A DNA stretch of 64,000 bases from Chloroflexota bacterium (GCA_026707585.1 JAPOWQ010000041.1:1-64000); one strand, 5' to 3'. Positions 12,001-18,315 are shown, counted from the first letter of the stretch. Numbers and translations: made by a program. The notes: a model not told the origin generated them from the sequence alone.

Positions 12001-12916
12001 TTGTGGTGTCAACCTGCAGTCCCGTGGGTTCTGCCGGCTCGGTCGGCTCCGGCGTGGGCGTGGGCTCGGGTGTGGGCTCGGGCGTGGGCTCGGGCGTGGG
12101 CTCGGGCGTGGGTTCAGGCGTCGGCTCCGGCGTGGGCTCCGCCGTCGCTTCGACCTCGAAGCGATCTGTGGCGGGTGACCCGCAACCCACGCTGTTGCAT
12201 GCCTCAACCCGCACGACCCATTCGCCAAAGTCGTCCACGGCGATGATCGTGTCGGAGGACTGCGCCTCCACACCCTCGTTCAGCACGTTGCCCTCGCCGG
12301 CCGCCCGCCAGCGGACCAGGTAGTGGCTCGCTTCGGCGACGTCGTCCCAGTCCACCGACACATTCAAGGAACCGGTTGTGGTGTCCGTCAGCAATCCGGT
12401 CGGCTTCGCCGGTGCTACCGGCTCCGGCGTAGGCTCGGGCGCCGACTTCGGTGTGGTCTCAGGCGCCGACTTCGGCGCGGGCTCGGGCGTCGGCTCCGGC
12501 GTGGGTTCGGGTGTCGGCTCCGGCGCTGGTTCGACCGCAAACCGCAGCGCAAGGTGTGGCCCGCACCCCGTGCCGTTGCACGCCTCAACTCGCACCACCC
12601 ACTCGCCAGAGTCGGCGACCGTGATGGTCGTGTCGGAAGCCTCCGCCAGCACACCCGGGCTCAGCGTGTTCCCCGGGCCGGCCATGCGCCAGCGCACGAG
12701 GTAGTGACTCGCTCCGGCGACGTCATCCCAGTCCACCGATACGTTTAGCGAACCGGCTGAAGTTTCAACCTGCAATCCGCTGGGCTTCGGTGGACTCACC
12801 GCGCCGTCGGCAGCGGCCACCGGTCTCCCCCCAGCCAGGGTCGCCGGCAGGATGGCGAAGAGAACGAGAATCAGCGCCCGCAGGGGGGAAAGAGGTAGGC
12901 GCCTGGAAGCCTTCAT
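1..12916 (-). CDS. Giant secreted Calx-beta/FnIII/cadherin-repeat surface protein (3' end outside window)
   Basis: One frame is open from ATG at 12916 to the left edge, at least 4,305 codons, so the C-terminus is not visible. GGAGG lies 10 nt before the ATG. Residues 1-36 form a signal peptide (MKASRR, then a Leu/Ile/Val core, then ALAG-like). Three near-identical FnIII-like units follow (about residues 46-125, 169-254, 296-377; shared NVSVDWDDV, HYLVRWR, GEWVVRVEACN), separated by Thr-Pro-Glu-Pro linkers. About three Calx-beta repeats come next (11745-10690). A mixed block of cadherin-like repeats (around 10360-10660, 9070-9350, 8070-8380) and FnIII domains follows, then about 18-20 Calx-beta repeats spaced roughly 350-370 nt down to position 1. 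Typical Calx-beta signatures are VxEGD, TATxGxDY, IPAGxxSG and EGDETI. Such proteins are extracellular, Ca2+-binding adhesins or surface-layer components. The substrate and anchoring mode cannot be seen. Confidence 0.88.
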   Translation of the reverse strand, partial: MKASRRLPLSPLRALILVLFAILPATLAGGRPVAAADGAVSPPKPSGLQVETSAGSLNVSVDWDDVAGASHYLVRWRMAGPGNTLSPGVLAEASDTTITVADSGEWVVRVEACNGTGCGPHLALRFAVEPAPEPTPEPTPEPTPEPAPKSAPETTPKSAPEPTPEPVAPAKPTGLLTDTTTGSLNVSVDWDDVAEASHYLVRWRAAGEGNVLNEGVEAQSSDTIIAVDDFGEWVVRVEACNSVGCGSPATDRFEVEATAEPTPEPTPEPTPEPTPEPTPEPTPEPTPTPEPTEPAEPTGLQVDTTTGSLDVSVDWDDVDGASQYLVRWRAAGEGNVLNTGVEVQASDANITVDDFGEWVVRVEACNGVGCGPHLALRFEVEPATEPTPAPTPELSIAGPAAEVAEGGVAVFTVTLSQAVTEDVTVAWSAPLGTDAAEESDLGATTGTVTFAANSAAGATQDITITATDDQLSETAETFTVTLGTIASTLAPQPSLKSGASSATATIGASDPITAKIAGPTSVDEGDATASYTVSLSPAGVVPTEDLTVSYATAGGTATAGSDYTSVSGTLTFTQADHADKTFAVQTAADDVDEGTGETFSVTLSSPAGGGGAAPSLGESSVSTTITDDDDAATGIELSASPSSLVEDDAPTTVTVTATLSDGRTLPTATVVAIGALSGTATSGTDYTATALTSITIPADAASGSATFVITPVADEAVEGDETILVSGAVGDQSAATVAVTLTDAAANSPPTFDDGAGPLTRSVAENRSADTPVGAAVSATDPDGDTLTYTLTGADAGSFTVDGDGQIKVGQGANLDYETETSYSVTVNVSDGKDAQGGADTAVDATVDVTIDVTDVLEPIATPATGTRFFPFVISRMVLERPGRIDGVTLPAAEGGDGEFTYSLTGLPRGLSFDPDTRTLSGIVTSGRYALTYTATDEAGVKDALSFVFTVQAAPSEDGRSVRSRSGGVTGQSEDIDHRRPNIRNLSVERKPYSEPAAPGLNVAWNPPDMSQNSSGETDLTIEQYELRYTKFGTGLFTYAYMSEDSRRTSLTGLVAGANYKVDMRVKYSGERYPEWTFFNRTTNTPPRLAAGSLNPTYILELGGSDSVQRIDDEFTDPNGDTLTYKASSTPAGIVTATIEDGEEDGNPIKNLRIHLLNPITGAANVTYGAHDGYGGYVFQVISVGGFANVTRSVAENSAADTDVGDPVTGTPYGTETLTYTLTGEAATSGAFEIDSATGQISVAEGATLDHEAKSSYTGKVNWTVNGAAAAVNLTIDVTDVNEPPLAPVNPKVTDISDTGFTVTWEAPVNSGRPAITEFELKSEAPDGTATTQKTSDGTTYSISVSSLEPGASYELTLTASNAEGKSPAATFTAATTDYRPSSADFTKYFKEGENAAFRQHDFQFSSEKTEETLAHVKFTSEHPVPVGLGVVRMLPMDGGVFKLKQSDGTLGSIIDSDQLIAASDLGNLVFIPDDDFGESGAAEFKVVDQSGRVSANAYTLTLVVAANLPPYFADAGPLSREVPENSPSGTAIGAAVTASDSDTDDTLTYSLSGADASSFAIDSGSGQISVAAGTNLDYEATKNAYQVQVDVSDGSDLQGGADTSVDISITVDIEVTNVNEGKPPAVTFSLSEVGPTTMLVTVTPPDTASTSPIKRYLLSYAKNSEPNVFGFAAIDSGTTVTLTGLAPSTAYTVRLVAINMDGETGPPTAQTVTTLANTAPTSASFTKRIHRHSELTFSESDFGFSDPDEGDELSKVKIVTLPVVDRDRYDRRQGVLRFDGVAATAGQLVAVDDLGKLKYVPQPDGWRFEIGSSFTFKVLDLAGAESPTYTVTLEQGPDIRLSVSPGSITESATPTADGGGRVTVTATLIGPARSSDTVIPEIRADIDHDAREGSDYTVNTNAQQLTIPAGQKAGSVTFLFTGIQDSLVEGDEKIRFFPVWTDGVSIRPDEEWVEVAYLTLTDNDRGVVSISGPPGTVDEGQDAVFTVTLSRGIAAPLSVIWGTSPGGTASLSADVVALGGTVTFPAGSSENATMPINVPVIDDLAPETSESFSLILGGVTGRAASQISIAEGRGTASADIAESDPVTVSVTGDARVTEGDSATYTISLDSAASTQPITVDYATSDKTATAGTDYTNAKGTVTIPAGQTSATVTVVTSEDEDDEANRYYEFRMSNPQGGGGPTPLLSTTQFVNTTIVDDDGDPSSVVLSVDKTSLGEADSAGTVNVTATLEGGTLAHNVTVAFTLGGSATAGSSGDYTATTLGDITITSGQSSGTASFTVTPADDQVVEGDETILLQGAAAGLDVTPATITITDDDTATVGITRPTGLATEAGKFVVAEGDTADFTVTLSHAVASQVVVTWSAGSTAVAPASADDYAPDSGSVVFPAGSAAGAVETISLAIADDGIEERQEAFTVTLGSVISDLGSRVSVDSAMSGDDVTIAAGKFVTVTLMGPRAFAHLRDGDFAVYHVILSGPVDADVRVDVSTSDGTATGCDGRLNDCIGGQTGDYSRVSQTLTIGPSRETQYNVNDFGVTFYTVFVYLVNDSKGDADETFTLSLSNLRGGGATPVVLGDSSVTTTIKSTPLTFSISGPEFVDEGTMARFIVTRNVDLHSSFGARVSYTTSDGTAEAGTDYIAVSGRLEMPVPGASTTPTMEEIRRRNSDWEILVPITADNLDETDETFSLTLSDPEMYFAGGTNITPALLGTATATTTIRDRAMMVSVEGPETVVEGGNADFMVSLSRAPTANLTVNYQTYSALAPLALATSGDDFTPQSGTLTFVPGETSKRVRVPILTDSTKEVVEYFRLLLSSPWGGGGLAPTLGASMATTGIVDAAGPLYGATLTVTPDSGVGEGDAATSFTVEVDLDCCTTFDDPTTVTVSLGGTATGTDDYTAAIANVTIPASTATGSASLSITPVEDAVVEGDETIVVNGSATVDLNGTATGLLIRPASINLTDNDTATVGITGPSDEVAEGANADFTVTLSAAVAKETTVAWSAPLSTDTATAADLGATSGTVTFAAGSAAGSTQTISIPITDDTDAEDAETFTVTLGAVGGDLSDSVSLDSAASSATATIAASDEPAYITLSVNPEYIQEGQLAEQVTLTATRDGTEGDHTIELSVGGGTATDGIDYTIWTFSTAPRIAPGETSTTFTLTFTVNTDNEDEGNESVILSGTAPGAAVSDAVVTIGNPESITLGVDPASISEGAAATEVTVTATMSDARDTSTTVNLTLGGTATDPADYTASALASITIPKGETTADGTLTITPVDDAELEGDEAIAVSGQSGARPVTAADITITDNEAPVISFQTAPESVTEGSDATYTLKLEGSRTTNVTVRFKTGADGDLAAAGQDYTAVDSTVTFLPTDDTKTVTVSTTADSKFEPAEDFTVSLSNAQGGGGETPVIRDGTKTTTITDNFTDAPEYPDSYTLTATPTTVGEGDGATQISFTATIDGNKRFASNDVDIVVYPNSARGTTQATEDYTISGHYLLLTIPANGASASGTLTVTPVDDSVVEDDETIVFTSAAGGGLSTSDEPAITLTDNDDPPSSITLSVSPSVLREGDSDAATDVTVTATLDGDRTLPGPVTVAISLADGTAKSEDYSAATATVTIPAGESSGSGNLNVTVKGDDKSEPDETLNVTGTAAPLTVHPADLTILDDDSGRRGIRLTVSPSRVREDAGATVLSVTASLIGMGAASADLVINLSLADGTATLADGDYSAATGTLTIPANQLYGITTFTFTPTSDAVVEGDETVLVNAAVEGINVFPATVTIINSSSADLSISGPSAEVAEGSNAEFTVTLSAAIAENVSVAWSARPNTAVAADYSASTGSVTFPSGSAAGATQTFTVGMTDDALSETAENFTVELGTVTSTVSDFVWPKAGSLIADVIIAQSDPITVTLSGPSTVDEGDATTVYTVSLSPAGVTPTADLTVDYSGQDGTAEAGEDYDSPSGTLTFTQTAAGSQTFTVQTTEDTLEEPDETFTVSLDSPTGGGGPAPSLGTAKSVTTTITDDDALTGIALSVDPDTLEEDEAATTVTVKATLNGGTRTEATVVTIGTLSGSATKGTDYTAGALASITIPANAASGSGSITITPTDDKVVEGHETIVIPGTTTVEGLTVSSATITLKDHNGTSSEDPNDEDSTDLSISGPAASVSEGGNAEFTVTLSDAVAAQVQVAWSAPLGTDAAEGTDLSATSGTVTFAANSAAGATQTITIGVEDDALSEGAESFTVTLGAITTTLPSTQVFLKSEEDSAQATIAESDAITISLSGPTTVDEGDATTNYMVSLTPSGVLPTADLTVAYATSNGTA

Positions 12917-13077
12917 CGCGCCCGCGCCTCCGCTACGGCGGACTGGCGACTCAGGGAATGGGCGGCTACCAGGGCAGTCTCGGGCCCCGGCGATGTGTCC
13001 GGGGCCTGGCGCTGTTTGATGCACGCCGCGGGAAGCAGCACAGCGCCCGTGAAGATCCACCTCTTCGTGGGCTGCAT
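12913..13077 (-). CDS. Possible small leader ORF, 54 aa, coupled to the giant gene
   Basis: This frame runs from ATG at 13077 to a TGA whose last bases overlap the giant gene's ATG (ATGA), an arrangement that allows translational coupling. The product begins MQPTKRWIFTGAVLLPAACI: a short basic N-terminus, a hydrophobic core and a Cys in an imperfect lipobox-like setting (LPAAC). There is no clear ribosome-binding site and no recognised family. It could be a tiny lipoprotein, a regulatory leader peptide, or chance. Confidence 0.25.
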   Translation of the reverse strand: MQPTKRWIFTGAVLLPAACIKQRQAPDTSPGPETALVAAHSLSRQSAVAEARAR

Positions 13078-13084
13078 TCGGACG

Positions 13085-13190
13085 TCACTGGCGCGGGCGG
13101 GTGACCATCGAGACCCGGCCCGATAGGCGGTTTTCGGCAAGGCGGCGATGCCTCGTTTGCCCCCCGTCGCCGTGACTTGGCCTCCGTAGT
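13085..13190 (-). promoter_or_regulatory. Structured leader upstream of the giant gene (riboswitch candidate, class unknown)
   Basis: Within the long leader, the minus strand carries GGCAAACGAGGC, a nested hairpin closed by GGCAA/TTGCC, then GAAAACCGCC and a CTATCG/CGATGG stem enclosing GGCCGGGTCT. The GGGCAAAC and GGGTCT pieces recall parts of c-di-GMP-I (GEMM) aptamers, which often control adhesins. The canonical GACGCAAAGCC core is absent, so no class is assigned. Confidence 0.22.
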
Positions 13191-13251
13191 AGCAGCCAAC
13201 AGTTGCTGCACGCAACCGTTGGTGATCAAAATCGATGTTCTAAGACAACGC

Positions 13252-13280
13252 TTTATAACAGCAACGATCTTGTTGCACAA
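13252..13280 (-). promoter_or_regulatory. Sigma-70-type promoter for the giant surface protein
   Basis: On the minus strand TTGTGC (13280-13275) and TATAAA (13257-13252) are separated by exactly 17 nt, in a locally AT-rich stretch unlike the surrounding DNA. Transcription would begin near 13245, leaving a leader of about 330 nt before the ATG at 12916. This is a motif match only. Confidence 0.5.
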
Positions 13281-13433
13281 CTACTGCGTGCCCACAAGAT
13301 TCACGTCACAATCGTTGCGCGGTGGCACGCGCACCGCACGGGCGCCGGTGCCGCCGTGCCGGGACTGGCTGGCAATGCCTTGTAGCCTTGAAGTCGCCGG
13401 GTCCCATGGGTCCCCGGAAAGCTCGGTCCCGGG

Positions 13434-13733
13434 CGAGTTCCTTTGGTCAGGGTCGTCCGGCCGGACCCCCCTGACTCGAACTCGGCTTGGGCCCTACCGG
13501 GCCAGCAGGACCGGCTCGGATACAAGGTGCGTCTGGATATAGACGCCGGGTCCTGGCTCGTCCCCCGTGCCGAGCTGACGCCTGCGACCGTCAACGAGAC
13601 TTAGGTGAGGAAGGGGCTGATCGCGGGGACCGTCAATCTCATCAGCTCCTATGGGGCCCTGAGCGATGCCGGCGAAACCATCTGGCTTGAGCGGCGCGAA
13701 AGCGGTCAGGCGCGACTGGGGGGAAGCCTCTGA
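13434..13733 (+). pseudogene. Decayed coding fragment with internal stop, family unknown
   Basis: One plus-strand frame reads as protein-like sequence (RLGYKVRLDIDAGSWLVPRA) up to TAG at 13602, then continues in the same frame (GTVNLISSYGALSDAGE, then IWLERRESG) to TGA at 13731. The composition and the continuity across the stop look like the remains of a real gene rather than random GC-rich sequence. No start codon or ribosome-binding site is evident and I do not recognise the family. Confidence 0.3.
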
Positions 13734-13805
13734 AAGAGCCGCGACGCTAAATCTGAGGATTCGTCGCTGTTCTACTCGGACCGCGTCGCGTCACTGCTCC
13801 TTCCG

Positions 13806-13964
13806 CTAAGCGGCACCAATGACCCTGGCGGTTTCGAGCAGGCGAGCGAAACCTTCAGCGCGCCGCGTCGCCTCGGCCAGCGTGTCGAACTGCGGAACTT
13901 CAAGGACGAAAGCCACTGGCCCGGCAGTTGGTCGAAACCGAATCTGCGCGGTGTGGTCGACCAA
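13806..13964 (-). pseudogene. Short gene remnant or small ORF, 52 aa
   Basis: On the minus strand a frame opening at TTG 13964 ends at TAG 13806 and contains PVAFVLEVPQFDTLAEATRR followed by AEGFARLLETARVIGAA. This is amphipathic, protein-like sequence vaguely recalling small HicB-type or regulatory proteins. Upstream in the same frame is a stop, and no strong ribosome-binding site is seen. It may be the 3' end of a decayed gene. Assignment to any family would be a guess. Confidence 0.25.
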
Positions 13965-14239
13965 GCCATCGCCTGGTTCACGAGCATCGGAAGTCGTGGA
14001 TGGTCGTCATTGCCGACTGGTCGCCGGTCGCCGGCCTGACGCCGCAGTTCGCCGCGCGGAAGGTCGTGCGGACGGCGCCCTGCGGGTGGCAACCACACCC
14101 GCAGGACATGGGGGATCGTCACCGGATTGCGGCGACTGCAACCGAAGCCCGCGTTCCACTCCGAGAGTCGCTGCGACACCTGATAGGCGCAGAATCCAGG
14201 CTGTGCCCGGATCATCCCAAGTCTGGCGCCACCATGTCT

Positions 14240-15784
14240 CCATCCTTGACGACGTCGATCGCCAGCGCGTCAGCAGAGCACGGACGAGAGCCTTCGCCGC
14301 TGGCGGCTTGCAAGGATTTCAGAGGCTCAAGTTCGCCAGGTTGATCCTCGAGAGCCCGGGCGCCAGGCTTCGCTGCTTCGGGCCGGATTCGGCCCCGTCG
14401 GCGACCAAACTCTGCACGTGGTTCATGCGAAGAGTAGGCTTGTCCCAACGCTCCTTACCCGACGCACTCGAACCACTCGCATGCACGCGCAGGGGCTCTG
14501 GTGAGACTACTGGCCGCCTGCCGAGACTGCCGGCCGAGCAGCCCGACGCGGCGACTGAGCCTTTCGGCTCTGCCGTCCCTCAAAGCCGAGCGTCGCCGCC
14601 TCATTGGACCGGCCTCAGTGAAATGCACGAGAAGTCCTGGCGCTGCGCGCCCACTCGCCGCATCGCCCGAGCTTTCGGCGTTCGCTCGGAGCTTCACTCA
14701 AGGGGCGTCCCGGCTCGCCTGGTTTCGAGGCGCAGGTGCTAGCGCGCAAGCGTTAGTTCCCGCGGCCTGGCGACTCGTCGATGCAACGCAGAAGCGGGAC
14801 GACGGCGCCGAAACCGTCAGCGTCTGCGCAAGCTACGTTTTCCACTGCTCAGGTTGTGGCATGGACTTCGTTGACTTCGATTCACGGACGAGGATGTCGC
14901 CGACTGTGCTGATGCGTGGCGATCGGCCAACAATCTCGAGCGCCTCAGTCGTTTACGTTCACCATAGTTTGGCGTCGCACTGGTGCCTGGCATATCGAAT
15001 CTGTGGAGCTACGCGAGTCGCAGGCAACGACGCTGGCGCTTGCCGACGTTAGTCGCCTGGTCTGACTGGGGCCCCGACGCGATGGCCACGCTCCCAGGGC
15101 CGAGGAATCTCTCTCAGTCAGGGAACGGCATATCTCACTCGCTGTCCAGCTCACGTCCGTGGCCAGGTTCTACCAAGGTCGGCCAGTATGTTCATAACCT
15201 TGTCAGCCGTCCCGACTTGACCGTCGAAGTACTCTCTAGTTAGCCGTGTCGATCCGTGATGCGTGCAATGCGAGTCGAAGGACACGCACCGTACGAGTGC
15301 GAGAGAAAGGGGGGCTATCGTAGTCATCTATCCGCCACATGCGCGTAAGGAACTAGAGGCAACGGACCGCCACCGAGGGGCATCCGTGGCGGTCTGGGGA
15401 TGTCTTCAAGAACTGGGAGAGGCGTCAGTCGGAATCATCCGGCAGCAAGTTGTTCGAACAGTTATTCGCTTTCTTGAATCCTGCCTTCCGCAACATCGTG
15501 GCCAGCTGAACCAGCCACGATTCCTCTCGCAAGAGGCCTACCGCCGTGTCCGGCCCTCCCTGCAGCCGCGCCATGCGGACGGACCTGCCTCGTAGGCCCC
15601 ACTCGGTACATCGCCCCCCTCGTCTGCCGGCGTGTTGCAAGACCGCCGGATACTCAGTCCCGGATCGAGGCGGCGGTAAGTCCTTGGGAAGAGGGGATGC
15701 CATGACACCAAGCACAAAGCGAACACCGGCGCGCCTTCAGTGGCATGATGACAGCTTCCGACCTTCATAGGACAGCCAATCGCG
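14240..15784. other. Gene-poor stretch
   Basis: I find no convincing gene here. Frames on both strands are short, lack ribosome-binding sites and have non-protein-like composition. A 9-bp inverted repeat (GACCGCCAC ... GTGGCGGTC, about 15368-15397) is the only clear structure; it has no T-tract. Together with the broken fragments at 13434-13964, the region looks like decayed accessory DNA. Confidence 0.5.
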
Positions 15785-16459
15785 GTGTGTGCGCGCTACA
15801 ACCTGCACTCGAATCAGCAGGCCCTGGCGGAGTTCTTTGAGACGACCCCGACGGAGACTCTCGCGACGCTCCCGCTGCCCAACTTTAACGTCGCGCCCAC
15901 ACAGGAGGCGCCGGTGGTGGTCAATGGCCCGCGACGCTTCGAGGTCATGCGCTGGGGTCTTGTCCCGTTCTGGGCCAAGGACCCCCGGATCGGCCGCCGT
16001 ACCATCAATGCGCGAGCTGAGACGCTGGCCGACAGGCCTGCGTTCCGCGCCGCCTTTCGCGCGCGCCGCTGCCTCGTCCCGGCAGACGGGTTTTACGAGT
16101 GGACCGGACCCCGCGGAAATCGCCGCCCGCTCAACGTCCATCGCGCCGACGGGAATCCGCTGGCGCTGGCGGGCCTGTGGGAAGCACACGCCGAATTCGG
16201 ACCCACGTTCACCATCATCACCACGGCGCCCAGCGCCTACATGGCGGCTTTCCATCACCGCATGCCGGCCATCCTGGAGCCGCGCGACTGGGACGCCTGG
16301 CTGGCTGCCGACGACGAAGACCCGGCCTGGCGCACCGGCCTGCTCCGACCCGCCGCGGAGCATGTGCTAACGAGGTACCGAGTCAGCCCCGCCGTCAACT
16401 CCGTCGCCAACAACGGACCGGAACTTATCCACCCAGCGAACGCCGGGCGCTTGCTCTAG
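15785..16459 (+). CDS. SRAP (SOS response-associated peptidase) family protein, YedK/HMCES-like
   Basis: This 224-aa protein starts at GTG 15785, which puts the essential Cys at position 2 after Met removal (M-C-A-R-Y). SRAP proteins crosslink through Cys2 to abasic sites in single-stranded DNA, protecting them until repair. The family's other active-site residues are visible: Asn75 in the NARAET motif, Glu105 in GFYEW and the His pair in AFHHRMP (about 157-158). The conserved MRWGLVPFWA segment is also present. The length matches the family. It stands alone between the gene-poor region and a convergent dehydrogenase gene. Confidence 0.9.
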   Translation: MCARYNLHSNQQALAEFFETTPTETLATLPLPNFNVAPTQEAPVVVNGPRRFEVMRWGLVPFWAKDPRIGRRTINARAETLADRPAFRAAFRARRCLVPADGFYEWTGPRGNRRPLNVHRADGNPLALAGLWEAHAEFGPTFTIITTAPSAYMAAFHHRMPAILEPRDWDAWLAADDEDPAWRTGLLRPAAEHVLTRYRVSPAVNSVANNGPELIHPANAGRLL

Positions 16460-16548
16460 TCCCCAGCGGCCCCAGGAGGAACCGTCAAGGCTGGCTCCTC
16501 AATCCAGAATCACAGCCAGAGATCACTCCCTCGCCCTCGCGGTCGCAC

Positions 16549-17439
16549 TCAGTTCCGGCCGGGAAAGGTCAGCTCGGCGACGCCGGACTTGTCCAATTCG
16601 CCCTTGCCGACTTCGATCATGCGGTCGTACTGCGCCTTGGTGGCGCGGGCCAGCGGCAGATTGAGCCCGGCGTCGTCGGCCAGCGAGAGCGCGATGCCGG
16701 AGTCCTTGGAGGCGTGGGCGGAGGAGAAGTAGCACTCGTGGTCGCGGATCACCATGTCCTCACCGTCGGTCTCGAGCACGCGCGAGTTAGCCCCGGTCTG
16801 TGAGAACACCGTCTGCAGCATTTCCAGGTCAAGACCCAGCGCGGCGCCAAGCCCCAGGCCCTCGGCAAGTCCCGCCGTGTTGATGTTCATGACCATGTTG
16901 ACGAGGGCCTTGACCTGGGCAGCAGAGCCGGCGGGCCCGATGTACATGCGCGAGATGCTGAGACTCTCCAGGATCGGCTCGACGGCCTGGTAGACGTCCT
17001 CGCGGCCGCCGCACATCAGGTACAGGGTGCCGTCGCGCGCCTGGGTGATGCTGCTGGCCATGCAGCCTTCCAGGCTGCTGGCGCCGGCGGCTTCGGCCAG
17101 GCCCTCAACGTCCACGTGTACTTGGGGCGTGATGGTGGCGCAGTTGATGAACGTGGTGCCGGCCGCGTCAATAAGCAGGCTGTCGCCGCTCTCGCTGAAT
17201 ACGTCGCGCATGGACGAGTCATCCGTCACGACCGTAATCACGACGTCCGAGGCCGCGGTGACCGCTGCCAGCGAATCCGGGGCCTGGCAGTCAAGCTCGC
17301 CGGCCAGCGCTTCAGCGATGTCGCGCTGCACGTCGTACACCGCGGAGACCGTGAAACCCTCGTCGTTCAGGTGGCGGGCCATGTTGGCGCCCATGCGTCC
17401 GACGCCGACGAACCCGATCCGCTGTGTCATAGCCGCCAT
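16549..17439 (-). CDS. NAD(P)-dependent beta-hydroxyacid dehydrogenase (3-hydroxyisobutyrate dehydrogenase family)
   Basis: The 296-aa protein has an N-terminal Rossmann domain opening with GFVGVGRMGANMARHL, the GxGxxG-type motif of the 6-phosphogluconate/3-hydroxyisobutyrate dehydrogenase family. A C-terminal helical domain carries the catalytic-Lys region (AAQVKALVNMVMN), and the substrate-binding loop appears as EGCMASSITQARDGTL (normally DAPVSGG). It would oxidise or reduce a small beta-hydroxyacid with NAD(P); the substrate is not predictable. The altered loop, lacking the usual SGG, suggests an atypical substrate. It lies downstream of the DUF5069 gene on the same strand, separated by a strong hairpin. 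Confidence 0.85.
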   Translation of the reverse strand: MAAMTQRIGFVGVGRMGANMARHLNDEGFTVSAVYDVQRDIAEALAGELDCQAPDSLAAVTAASDVVITVVTDDSSMRDVFSESGDSLLIDAAGTTFINCATITPQVHVDVEGLAEAAGASSLEGCMASSITQARDGTLYLMCGGREDVYQAVEPILESLSISRMYIGPAGSAAQVKALVNMVMNINTAGLAEGLGLGAALGLDLEMLQTVFSQTGANSRVLETDGEDMVIRDHECYFSSAHASKDSGIALSLADDAGLNLPLARATKAQYDRMIEVGKGELDKSGVAELTFPGRN

Positions 17440-17462
17440 CAGTCGTACCCCCTTAAGCGGTG

Positions 17463-17500
17463 CGGGGCGCGGAGGGCCCTGCCTGGCCGTCCGCGCCCCG
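17463..17500 (-). terminator. Strong GC hairpin between two minus-strand genes
   Basis: CGGGGCGCGGA pairs perfectly with TCCGCGCCCCG, extended by GGCC/GGCC after one mismatch. It sits between the DUF5069 gene and the dehydrogenase. With no T-tract it is more likely an attenuator or mRNA-processing structure than a complete intrinsic terminator. Confidence 0.4.
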
Positions 17501-17521
17501 TAATTCCGTTGTGTCCGAGCG

Positions 17522-17962
17522 TTAGCCGGTCACTTCCCCGTGAATCTCGTTCCAGTCCTCAAGCGCGTTGAGCGTCACTGCGTCCGTGATGGCGCCGTCC
17601 GCGTTCGTCCCGGCGGCCGACGAGATGGCCGAAACGATGTCGTCACCGTGGTCATAGCCGGCAATGGCTGCGTTGGAGGCGTCGATCACCGACTGATCGA
17701 TGCTGCCGCCATTCTGGTCGACCACCCACTGCTCGAACTGCGGATAGGTCGGCTTTTCGTCCGTCAGGTACGCCACGGCCGCGTCGCGGTCGACACCCAG
17801 GCCGTCCAGGACCATCTGGTCAAACCCGGCGCCACAGGCGTCATACTCCTCATTCAGCGCGCCGGCGGCCGACAGGGTCACCTTGAGCCAGAGCCTGGGC
17901 AGGTGCATGGCCCCCAACGGACCGGCTTCACTGGAACCAATGAGCGGAATCATCTTGGCCAT
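17522..17962 (-). CDS. DUF5069 family protein
   Basis: I chose ATG 17962 (MAKMIPLIGSS) because GAAGGA lies about 8 nt upstream; an in-frame ATG at 18004 lacks this. The 146-aa protein shows the DUF5069 pattern: LPRLWLKVTLSAAG, a Cys in DACGAGFDQMVLDGLG, and PTYPQFEQWV. The family is small, soluble and of unknown function. The C-terminal half (about residues 95-146) is an Ala/Asp-rich helical extension. It is first of two same-strand genes, about 80 nt ahead of the dehydrogenase. Confidence 0.75.
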   Translation of the reverse strand: MAKMIPLIGSSEAGPLGAMHLPRLWLKVTLSAAGALNEEYDACGAGFDQMVLDGLGVDRDAAVAYLTDEKPTYPQFEQWVVDQNGGSIDQSVIDASNAAIAGYDHGDDIVSAISSAAGTNADGAITDAVTLNALEDWNEIHGEVTG

Positions 17963-18057
17963 CTGCTCGTCCTTCCGACACGGACAATCCTTGAGCCTGT
18001 TCATGCTATCAGAGCACTGTTTCGGGCACTAACGGACCGGCGCGGCTAGACTCGGGT

Positions 18058-18315
18058 ATGCCGCAGTCGGTATCGCCTTCAGTTCCGTCTGGCCGCCAAG
18101 CTTGGCGGCCGCTGTGGGGCCGCCGGATGGACCCGCTCCTGGAAGAAGTCCTGGCGGCCACGCTGGCGATGACCGTGCTGGCTGTAGTGGTGGCGATGCT
18201 GTACTGGGTCATCACCGGCCTCTCGCCATGGCCCGGGCTGGTGCTGGGCGAGATTGCCGGATTCGGCTTCGGGATTGCGCTGCTGTCGCTGTCCTCGCCG
18301 CGACGGAGGCGCTAA
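18058..18315 (+). CDS. Small two-helix membrane protein
   Basis: The 85-aa frame encodes two hydrophobic helices: AATLAMTVLAVVVAMLYWVI and GLVLGEIAGFGFGIALLSL, followed by a basic tail (PRRRR) that would stay cytoplasmic. The start is uncertain. ATG 18058 has no clear ribosome-binding site, and ATG 18127 (MDPLLEEV) would begin just before the first helix. No family is recognised. It converges on the ABC permease gene, ending 17 nt from it. Confidence 0.5.
   Translation: MPQSVSPSVPSGRQAWRPLWGRRMDPLLEEVLAATLAMTVLAVVVAMLYWVITGLSPWPGLVLGEIAGFGFGIALLSLSSPRRRR

Noticed and set aside
12040-12150. Short tandem repeats as a CRISPR or minisatellite
   Set aside because: They encode the Thr-Pro-Glu-Pro linker in frame within the giant protein; there are no spacers.
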